Below are positions 11,231 through 18,625 of a stretch of DNA of 18,625 nucleotides, in pieces. The DNA lies in contig RCNN01000534.1 of NCBI GenBank assembly GCA_003667245.1, positions 1 through 18,625 of the forward strand. The letters are read 5' to 3'. Origin of the DNA: Heterostelium multicystogenum. Taxonomy: Eukaryota > Evosea > Eumycetozoa > Acytosteliales > Acytosteliaceae. Every line of letters begins with the position of its first letter. Positions within the stretch are counted from its first letter, which is position 1. A model generated the notes under the pieces. The model ran no database searches. It was not told where the DNA came from and saw nothing but the letters and a program-made list of their open reading frames with translations. Made by a program: the position numbers and the translations under genes.

Positions 11231-11418
11231 TTCATTGAAAAACAACAACAAGAGCAACAACAACAACAACACAAAACAACTGAACCTTAAGTATAATAAT
11301 AATAATAATTAAGGTAGAATAAGATGCAAAACGTGTTTGTTGATATGGACTCATTCACTCACTTCACTATACACACTATTTATTAGATTTTAAAGATGTG
11401 TTATATTGGTTGACATTT

Positions 11419-11434
11419 AATGCTTAAAAGCATT
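11419..11434. repeat. Dyad AATGCTT-AA-AAGCATT
   Basis: Perfect seven-base arms with a two-base spacer. The same AATGCT/AGCATT arms recur further apart at 11,044-11,084. Confidence 0.4.
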
Positions 11435-12670
11435 TTCTTAATGTTACATTTTGGTTGGTTATCTTGTATTGGCTTGATAATGACAAGAATGTATGAGAGA
11501 TAGTAGGAGCGGTGGTTGTTTGATTGTGGTTGTTGTTATTGCTGTTGTTGTTTAACTATGTTATTAATTTGATCAATAACATAATAAATATAAAATTGGA
11601 ATATGCAGATTCAAGGTGTGAATGGGAACTGCTTGGTATTGAATTTATTTATAAATTGGTGTAGTTGGTTGTGGGTTTTTGTTTGTTTTTAATTATAGTT
11701 GGTTTTGTTTTATAAGTAAAAGTAAAGTTGTAGTTGGGAGGTAGTAGATAATTTATTTTATTTAGTAGTATGTTGGGTTGAAAAAGCTCCCTTCAATTTG
11801 GGAAATTAACAGATTCATATTAAGGACTGGAATGTGCTGTGTGGTTTTATGCAAAAGTAAAAAAAGGTGTGAACTTGAAAATTTGCAAATGTTGTTTTTG
11901 AAAAAAAGTTTGAATCGATAAAATAGTGTAGAAAAGGGGGTTGTTTTTTTGGAATTCGAGAAAATAAATATCTAAAATTTTGGGTGTTTAGTATCATTGT
12001 CGAAGTGTGTTCAAATTCCAAAAAAGAATTCTTGGCAATCACCACTACTGATCGAAAGAAGGGAGAAAAAACCAAAAGAAAAGGCTACTTTGCTTTTGCA
12101 AAGAGATTTCCATTGATTTTTACAAGGCTAACTTCGCAAAAAGTAAACTTATTTTTAATTTATAACTTTCAAGTTTTTGGTTTTTGAGCAGTTGTTACAA
12201 CCTTTGATTTTGTTTGATGTAGTTTTGCCGACTGGGTGTGGTGCTATTTTGTCGAGTGATTAGTGAGAAGCACAGTGAAGTGGTGTTGTGCCATTTTAAT
12301 TTACAATGATAAAACATGATTTTGTTGAAAAGTTAAAATGATGGGGATTGTTTGTCATATTTTGCTTAAAGTGGGAGACTGCACAAAAAGGGTGGAAAAA
12401 CTGATCTATTAATAAGTTTGCAGAGCTTTAGAAGAATGTTGTTTACAAATTTGAAATTGACTTTGCATGATGCCATGTATTTTTACAAAATCCCATGCAT
12501 GGAACTGTGATCAATCTTATGTTTTGGTAGGTGCATTGTATTGTACAGTTTAGCTTATTATTATGATAATAAAATGAAGAATATAAGAATGATAGTGAAC
12601 AAAATAGGTATAGCTAGTATTTTATATTTTATTATAAATAAATATCTTCAATATCAAATAAGTAAATGAA

Positions 12671-12693
12671 TTGAAATTGAAATTGAAATTGAA
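12671..12693. repeat. Tandem repeat, TTGAAA x 3 plus partial
   Basis: Three exact copies of the 6-base unit followed by TTGAA. Simple-sequence repeat in intergenic DNA. Confidence 0.8.
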
Positions 12694-12902
12694 TTCAATG
12701 GAAGATATTATTTATATAATATATATCTTAATACTTTCATGAAAAATGGTATTGAAAAATAGTTTAATAAAATAAATACCTTTTGATAATAATAATTGAT
12801 CAAGTTTGTTTGATTTGAGTCCTAGTTTGGTAATAATCTATTTTGGAATAAATACTTTGTTATTATTATTAATTATTTCATTTCAAAAAGATTGGTGAAA
12901 GT

Positions 12903-12926
12903 AAATAAATAAATAAATAAATAAAT
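12903..12926. repeat. Simple repeat, 6 x AAAT
   Basis: Six exact AAAT units; a related shorter run follows at about 12,956-12,970. Typical microsatellite of A+T-rich genomes. Confidence 0.85.
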
Positions 12927-13214
12927 GGTTTGTTCAGAGTTGAGTTGGTAGATGAATAAATAAATAAATTTAGTTAGTGTTTTAATTTAAAATAAATAAT
13001 AAATAAATAAAATAAAGTTGTTGGGTGGATGGAGAAAGATTGATAGTGTAGTTGTAGTGTAGTTTTAGAATTTTATAAATGATCATTTAAATGAAGGTAT
13101 AAGATTTATAGATGACTATTTTTTTAGGAAAATATATAAAATAAAAATAAAAATTAAATCAAAAGATCTTTCTTTCCTAAATAGAAAAAGAAAAATGTAA
13201 ATGAATGCTGTCGG

Positions 13215-13269
13215 ATCACCCAGATAATAACTTTGATATTATTTAGAAATCATAATATGTGTGGGTGAT
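13215..13269. repeat. Inverted repeat ATCACCCA / TGGGTGAT with inner hairpin
   Basis: Perfect eight-base arms at 13,215-13,222 and 13,262-13,269. Between them is an A+T-rich segment that itself contains ATAATA...TATTAT, so the element could fold as a nested stem. Function unknown. Confidence 0.35.
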
Positions 13270-13584
13270 TTAGTTTTAAAATAGTCTTTAGTGTTTTGTA
13301 CCGAAGTGGGGAAACAATGAAGTCCTTGTTCTGTGCTGCGGTTTTGGTTACTGATGCACAAAAAACAAGTCTTTTTTCATTTTATTTTGAACTGGGTAAT
13401 CATGTCTAAGATTCACTTTAAGTTTTTTTTTTTGATTTTGATGGTCAGTCAGTGGGTTTAGTGTAATTTGTGTGATCATGCGTCTAAAAATCATGGTTTT
13501 TTATTTTTCATTCCCAAATTTGATGGATATTATTTAAAAATTCAATCAGTTCTGTTTTTGGTTTTACTACTCAGACTCTACAAA

Positions 13585-13600
13585 AACCTGTTCACAGGTT
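13585..13600. repeat. Dyad AACCTGT-TC-ACAGGTT
   Basis: Perfect seven-base arms with a two-base spacer. It lies where the G-over-C bias of the plus strand reverses, about 30 bp upstream of the weak coding signal that starts at 13,628, so it could be a promoter element of either divergent neighbour. Confidence 0.4.
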
Positions 13601-13627
13601 ATAGTGAAACACACTTTTTTTCATAAG

Positions 13628-14203
13628 ATGCCTAATTTTTTTGATGCAATTTTTGCCTGTTGGAATGGCATCAAAACATTATCGGGATCCATTCTAACCT
13701 AAACCACAGCGGGCAGTCTAACAATAATCAAATGAGATCACAACCTGTTTTGGTTTTTCGATTTTGGGATTCCTCATAGGGCATCGCTATTACAAACATA
13801 ACTCAACTGATTCAACCCATTTCTTTATCCATTTTATATTTTGAATACCAGCAACTAAATAAAACAAAGACAAATATCAAAGTACAGCCTGTAACCTTTA
13901 GGTGTGTTGAAATCAGAATCAAGGTACTAGTTTAGTTCAAATGGCTGAGCCACATTAATGCCATTTGAACCATCAATTCTTAAAATTTTGGGTAATTTCT
14001 CTCCACTTCAATCCAATTCACTTCCGACATCCTCAATTCTTGTCAAATTTCAACGACCCATTATTGAGATTTGACATTACAAATCAGATGATTATTCATT
14101 TGAATTTGGGATCAACCAATCAAAGAACAACAATATCAAGCGATCTTTTTGATCACAAACAGATTTATACTTTATATACATACCTGTTTTTGTTTAGATA
14201 ATA
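13628..14203 (+). CDS. Possible broken protein-coding region, unrecognised
   Basis: Seen: consecutive open stretches in shifting frames with protein-like composition. They are MPNFFDAIFACWNGIKTL from the ATG at 13,628; QMRSQPVLVFRFWDSS (about 13,730-13,780); ITQLIQPISLSILYFEYQQL running to CVEIRIKVLV (about 13,785-13,932); MPFEPSILKILGNFSPLQ from the ATG at 13,958; then FDITNQMIIHLNLGSTNQ to the stop at 14,201. Base composition here is less A+T-rich and C exceeds G, unlike the DNA to the left. No domain recognised. Frames must change at least three times and cross stops, as in the certain genes of this window. It could equally be a degenerate remnant or non-coding DNA. The gene to its right lies in convergent orientation. 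Confidence 0.3.
13935..13970. repeat. Perfect 11-bp inverted repeat GTTCAAATGGC / GCCATTTGAAC
   Basis: Arms at 13,935-13,945 and 13,960-13,970 with a 14-base loop, the longest perfect stem I found. A competing small hairpin TGGC-TGA-GCCA uses part of the left arm and loop. The right arm and last loop bases contain the ATG at 13,958-13,960, so as RNA it could mask that start codon. Confidence 0.55.
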
Positions 14204-14393
14204 GTAATCTACAAATTAATTTTATGTATTTGATAGAGTATTGATTTATTCGTTCTGCATGATTGGTAAAATCTACATATACCTGGAACCTAATAGAATT
14301 CCTTTTTCTATAGTATTAGGTTATTGATGAGAGTGAAAGATGATGATGTTATAAAGATGGTTGATTAGGTTCTTGTTTGTTTATGATAATCTG
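14204..14393. terminator. Region between convergent coding signals, with hairpin AACCTAATA / TATTAGGTT
   Basis: Perfect nine-base arms (14,287-14,295 and 14,314-14,322) with an 18-base T-rich loop lie between the stop at 14,201 (plus) and the stop at 14,394 (minus). The position suggests a two-way 3' end signal or barrier, but eukaryotic protein-gene 3' ends do not normally rely on hairpins, so this reading is tentative. Confidence 0.3.
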
Positions 14394-15006
14394 TTATTTG
14401 CTACGTTTTAGTGGAGTACGATTAGAAATGCAAATATAGAGTAGTTTGACAAAGGTGTAAAAACTAGTACTAATTTGGAAAAGGATCGTGTTGACGAAAT
14501 GATTGTTCCAAGTAAATTTAAGAGAAAAGTACAGGTTAGAATGTACATTAGTTGCAGTTAAGATTCGATATTTTTTCATATTTCCGTGATTAAATCTTGA
14601 CCTCTTTATTATTGCTATCATCCAGGAAGATGCCACCACTGATGGTACCATCAGTTTGATGTTGACGATTGACCCAACAATTTTAAAAGAACTCATCTTA
14701 ACTTTAAGCTTTCGGTCGGCATTAGAAATGATCTTATGTAGTTATCTTAAAAGGTAGAAATCACGGGTCTTCATTACAAACTTTGAATCAAATGCTACGG
14801 CATTATAATTTGTTTCACAACACTTCAACCATTGCACAAAACCATTCAAAAAAACATCAAAAGATTTTGATTTTACAAAAATCTAAAAAATCCTGTAATC
14901 GGATAAAAAATAAGATGCTGAAAATAAAAAAATTATCTTAAACATCTTTTGCACTCCCAGGATCAATCTTCAGTTCAAACTCTTGATGTGAATGAAACTC
15001 AAACAT
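14394..15006 (-). CDS. Unrecognised small protein gene with probable intron (possibly broken)
   Basis: Seen: the ATG at 15,006-15,004 opens MFEFHSHQEFELKIDPGSAK. Removing a possible 61-bp intron (14,883-14,943, donor GTTTAAG, acceptor TTTTTTAG) joins this in phase to IFVKSKSFDVFLNGFVQWLK, then CCETNYNAVAFDSKFVMKTR and a TAA at 14,744-14,742. If that stop is real the protein has 67 residues. The same frame stays open past it (LHKIISNADRKLKVKMSSFK) to 14,394, about 183 codons in all. In a second frame, HQTDGTISGGIFLDDSNNKE (ending 14,590) also reads as protein. So the gene is either short or broken by an error. No domain, signal peptide or membrane segment recognised. It is divergent from the alcohol oxidase gene, sharing about 860 bp of A+T-rich upstream DNA. 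Confidence 0.5.
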
Positions 15007-15868
15007 TTTTAATTAGATATTTTTTGATATTTTTAAAATTTTATTCCAGATCAAGATATTTCCTTAAAGAATATAATTAAATCCACTGATTTTTAATTTA
15101 ACACTCTTTGATATTTAAGATGTTGATCATGACGTGGATTTGTAGTGAAAGATTTGTAAAAAGAAGTTTATCAAAATATTAGAATAATTCAATATTTTTA
15201 TAATTGAAAAATCTTTAAATTTTTCATTATAAAATTCCCTCTCTTAATACAAATATTCAAAACTTAATTGTATTTTAATAATATCTTTTTAGATATTAAA
15301 TATTTATCTTTATAATTCATTTTAATTATATTTCAACATAACAAACAGTAAATTACTCTTGGATTTACAAACTATCATTATGAATTAATAGTTGAACTTT
15401 AAACTTTAGTATATGTTAACATTTATTTCTTTGAACAAAGGTTTTTATGTATGAAATAAATGAAGTAACACATATTATTTTATATCTTAATGGAATTGTT
15501 TTTTTTGAATTTACTTCTTTTGACTAATGGTTTCAAAAAATATTATTTAAAATATCTGAAATTTTATTTTTAAAAACCCTAATTGGCAATTTAATTTGTA
15601 GTAGTTATTCTAGTCAATTGATACCACCCATATATTGAATACAGCACAACATACCCCCTCAAATAAATATTTAAATATATATATATTTAAGAGTATTATG
15701 CTAATGTTACATAAAATTTGCTTATTGTTCTATTTATTTTGGTAATTCATCTAATTCATTTATTTTTCAAACCATTATTATTAATATTGTTTTAATCAGA
15801 AATTACTATCGATAGTTGTTTGTTGCCATACAGTTTCATCTCCTCCAATCCTGTATTTAGAAATAGTA
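15007..15868. other. Divergent intergenic/promoter region
   Basis: Extremely A+T-rich DNA with long A and T runs between the minus-strand gene starting at 15,006 and the alcohol oxidase start at 15,869. This is the composition expected of a dictyostelid promoter region. No coding signal, RNA gene or GC-rich element was seen. AT-only palindromic stretches (for example around 15,671-15,690) are not distinctive in this context. Confidence 0.55.
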
Positions 15869-18586
15869 ATGACTATAGTCGAGAATACAGTTGATAGCGA
15901 GCAAAAACATAATATTCTATTGTCGATATTCCAAATAGATAATCATTTCAACAGTGCCTTTATCGACTTATCTCAAGAGTTACACTTTGCATTATTGTTG
16001 GTCGTTGTATCATTAGTATATTTGCTGTATTACAGTTTTAGTAGTAGTAGTAGTAGTAGTAGTAACACTAAGCAACAGAAGAGTAGTGGTGTTGTTACTA
16101 GTGTTGTAGAAGGAGAAGGAGAAGCTATGAGCACCGCAGAAACACACCACGTACATCAGCATACCATTGGTTTGCCTGGTCACAACACATCGAGCAATTT
16201 CCAATGTGGAGTCAGGCGGTGTGTTTACCTTAAAAGAGCACCAGACTCTCACGACCGTTTTGCGAGACACTGTTGTCAAGCGACACCATTGCCGAATCAG
16301 TCCTATCGGATTACGCCACCAAAACGACAATAGACCTCGATATTCTACGGAAATTCTTTGCAAGGTATGTGTGAGACCACTAGTCGTCACGTCAAACGGT
16401 GATTATAATATAATATAACATAATATTAATATTAGTTCCTATTATCATCGACATGTATCAACTATAGATCAGCAACCGATTTAGATATAGCAACCCACTT
16501 TCTAAAGATCATTACAGCAACTAGAACCAGGGCACAGATTAATGATTTGAAGACTTTGCTGTATTTGTTTGCATCGTCGGCAGGTGTCATTTTGACAGGT
16601 ACACTTTCGGCATTTACTCACTGCCGCTGGCAAGACGACAGAAGATTATGTCGTCAATGAAGAGCTCCGCTAATCCAGTCAGGAGACAAGCATTCAAGGC
16701 GATCGCACCCTGACTTTCTCTCTGTATGTCACTGTGCTGAGCAAGGACAGTGGTATCAACGCCAATTGGGACGCAATCAAGTACCAGCATCCACCTCTCC
16801 CTGAGCACCTGCCAGCCGATGAGAATCTCAGCTTTATTCAGATCAACAGTGAGCGATCACTCAAAGCTGACGTCGTCGTCATTGGTAGCGGCGCTGGTGG
16901 AGGTATCACTGCTGCCATGCTGGCCGAGGCTGGATACAGTGTCATTATTCTCGAAAAAGGTGGATACACTTCGCCAAATGCCATGACATGGAAGGAGTCC
17001 GAAGCCTTTCCAATGTTGTACGACAGGCTGGAACCATGACTTCGGACGACTTAGGCATTAGTGTTTCTCGCTGGAAGCTGTGTTGGTGGTGGAACTACTG
17101 TCAACTGGGCCGCTTCTATTCAGACACCAGACTCTCTCATTGAGGAATGGCGACAATCGTGTCCAAACACCTATGGTGACACCTACAAGACAGCAATGAA
17201 TACTGTGTGTGAGAGACTGAATGTCAACACTAATGAATCAACGCATAATATAGCGAATGGAATTCTCTCCAGTGGATTGGACGAGCTCGGCTATCAAAAT
17301 TCAGTGATTCCCAGAAATGTAAAGAATTGCGATACAACTCAATGTGGATATTGCTCCATGGGATGCAGATCGAAATCGAAACAATCATCGATGGTTACAT
17401 ACTTAGAGGATGCGTGTGCCAAAGGAGCACAGATTATCACCAACTGTTTTGCCGAACATATTACAACAACAAACGCACCAAATGGAGGTCGTGCTGTTCA
17501 TGGTGTAGTAGGAAGCGTCGTCCATCAAGATGGTGTCAGATTCCGTGTATTTATTAAAGCCAATATTGTCGTTTCTGCAGCTGGAGCTATTCAATACACC
17601 AGCACTCCTCATGAGAAGTGGTGTCAATAACCACAACATTGGAAAAACACTGTATCTTCATCCAGTAGTTCCAACCGTAGGAATCTTTGACAAGGATGTT
17701 GAAGTGTGGAATGGTGTGCCAATGTCTGTTGTCTCCAAGCAATTCATGAACAAGCATGGCTCTATCATTGAAATTCCAAATGCACATCCAGGTGTAGCTT
17801 TCATCTTTTGGTTTCATTTTTGTGGAACAGCTCCGCGAGTATCAAAGAGGAACTATTAAATCTCAGAAAATGGTGCTCATTCATCTCAATTCTGCGTGAC
17901 AAAAATCCAGGAAGGATCAAGTTGGATAAGGATCAGCGTTCACCACGTATCGAATATACATTATCGAAGGAAGATTGGAAGAATATAATACCTGGAGTCG
18001 AGGGTGCCCTCCGAACACTTGTTGCAGCAGGTGCCAGAAAATTGGTATCCCATTGGCTGGAGTACCGCTGGTCGACAGCAAAAACATCGAAAGCTACCTG
18101 AAAATGTTGCGTGGATTGACTTATAAGACCAATTTGATTACACTTTTCTCTGCACATCAAATGGGAAGTTGCAGAATGGGTTCGAGCAGACATATTCAGT
18201 TGTCAAAGAAACAGGTGAGAGCTGGGACCTACAGAAACTATTTATCTCCGACGCATCGGTGCTTCAACAGCAGTAGGAGTGAATCCAATGATTACAATCT
18301 ATGCACAGCACATCAAATTGCCAAGTGCATCATCAGACAATATCCTCCACCTAGTGGCATCCAATATGAGTACGAAAGGGGGAGCTGACTATCTAACAAC
18401 ACCAAACCCTGAGGATATAAACGAAACTCCAATTACCATCAGCACAATTACCACAACCACAACAACAGGATTAACGACCACGACTTCCACACAACAACAA
18501 CAACAGCCTCGATGATAAACCAAATTACTGATATCGAAGATGAAAATGACCCAATTTTCGCCAAACTTAAATCCAAGCAAAAGTAA
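15869..18586 (+). CDS. Long-chain (fatty) alcohol oxidase, GMC/FAD family (one intron, frame-broken)
   Basis: Seen: from the ATG at 15,869 (MTIVENTVDSEQ) a membrane segment LHFALLLVVVSLVYLLYY is followed by a Ser run (AGT x 8, 16,040-16,063). Next come FTLKEHQTLTTVLRDTVV, ATPLPNQS and TIDLDILRKFFAR, then an intron. Exon 2 has LKTLLYLFASSAGV, the FAD-binding ADVVVIGSGAGGGITAAMLA (about 16,869-16,928), LAGSCVGGGTTVNWAASIQT, a Cys-rich CGYCSMGC, SAHQMGSCRMGSS and SDASVL...GVNPMITIYA. Known: such enzymes oxidise long-chain alcohols to aldehydes with O2, giving H2O2, at membranes. Odd: at least a dozen frame changes (near 16,200, 16,275, 16,297, 16,615, 16,708, 17,026, 17,064, 17,597, 17,805, 18,042, 18,192, 18,268 and beyond), with the motifs intact throughout. 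The C-terminal tail is Thr/Gln-rich and appears to end FAKLKSKQK at 18,586. The family call is firm; substrate length is inferred. Confidence 0.88.
16040..16063 (+). repeat. AGT x 8 trinucleotide run (polyserine)
   Basis: Eight exact AGT codons just after the predicted membrane segment of the alcohol oxidase. Dictyostelid proteins often carry such single-residue runs; this one is a likely length polymorphism. Confidence 0.9.
16365..16467 (+). other. Intron of the alcohol oxidase gene
   Basis: A 103-bp GT-AG intron (donor CAAG/GTATGT, acceptor AACTATAG/A), A+T-richer than its flanks. Splicing completes an Arg codon and gives RKFFAR-SATDLDIATHF, consistent with the helical N-terminal region of this family. 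Reading through the donor hits a TGA at once. Confidence 0.75.
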
Positions 18587-18625
18587 ACACCAACCACAAT
18601 CTCCTCAACTAATAGATCCAAATCA
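18587..18625. other. 3' flank of the alcohol oxidase gene, at the window edge
   Basis: Only 39 bases after the probable stop; nothing recognisable. Confidence 0.4.

Larger units (their letters stand above)
9897..13627. other. Gene-free region, part 2
   Basis: A+T-rich DNA with G well above C on the plus strand up to about 13,500 (for example 11,461-11,700 and 13,021-13,080), then the reverse. It holds simple repeats (10,867-10,890; 12,671-12,688; 12,903-12,926), a GC-richer island (about 11,020-11,230) and dyads at 11,419, 13,215 and 13,585. Short open stretches at 11,815-12,187 (both strands) and 13,317-13,409 (plus, starting MKSLFCAAVLVTDA, signal-peptide-like but only 30 residues) have nothing else to support them. 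Confidence 0.45.

Noticed and set aside
11815..12187. Overlapping opposite-strand open frames
   Set aside because: Both are rich in Phe/Lys from A and T runs; mutual overlap and lack of any motif argue against coding.
13317..13409. 30-residue signal-peptide-like reading frame (MKSLFCAAVLVTDA)
   Set aside because: Too short, nothing readable follows in any frame, and it sits in G-biased intergenic DNA. Could be an exon fragment, but unsupported.
3938..13600. Transposon or CRISPR-like array in the long gap
   Set aside because: No long terminal repeats, no reverse transcriptase or transposase motifs in any frame inspected, and no regularly spaced repeats; only microsatellites and short dyads.
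13930..13975. tRNA gene (GTTCAAAT resembles a B box)
   Set aside because: The sequence continues with GG instead of CC on either strand, and there is no A box or cloverleaf around it.
15869..18586. Programmed ribosomal frameshifting as the cause of the many frame changes
   Set aside because: The shifts go in both directions, lack a common slippery sequence or downstream structure, and occur in unrelated genes. Indel error explains them more simply.
15869..18586. Alcohol oxidase as a decayed pseudogene
   Set aside because: Catalytic and FAD motifs are intact, substitutions to stop codons are nearly absent, and the neighbouring genes show the same indel pattern. It cannot be fully excluded without reads.

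Overview
The window looks like nuclear DNA of a social amoeba (dictyostelid) or a close amoebozoan relative. It is very A+T-rich, genes have short GT-AG introns (about 60-130 bp), coding stretches are visibly richer in G+C than the DNA between them, and proteins carry Asn, Ser, Thr/Gln and His low-complexity runs partly written as AAT or AGT repeats. I could not run any search, so species and gene names are left open.

Layout: (1) 1-1472, minus strand: 5' part of a secreted or cell-surface protein with IPT/TIG-type modules, starting with a signal peptide and running off the left edge. (2) 2080-3937, minus strand: a three-repeat Myb/SANT transcription factor with an Asn-rich N-terminus and a Ser/Pro-rich C-terminus. 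(3) About 3938-13,600: roughly 9.6 kb in which I find no convincing gene. It is strongly G-over-C on the plus strand, carries TG-rich G-box-like clusters, several perfect short dyads and one conspicuous GC-rich hairpin (9812-9874). (4) 13,628-14,203, plus strand: weak, broken coding signal. (5) 14,394-15,006, minus strand: a small unrecognised gene hidden by a probable intron and an in-frame stop. (6) 15,869-18,586, plus strand: a long-chain (fatty) alcohol oxidase of the GMC/FAD family with an N-terminal membrane segment, one intron and a Thr/Gln-rich C-terminal tail.

The main caution is that all three recognisable genes are broken many times by single-base frame changes, several at homopolymers, while protein motifs on both sides remain intact. 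Because unrelated neighbours share this, I read it as indel errors in the sequence rather than three pseudogenes. Hence I give gene spans and not clean reading frames, and intergenic regions may hide further small genes. The genes do not form an obvious pathway; the most notable architecture is the regulatory-looking expanse upstream of the Myb gene.
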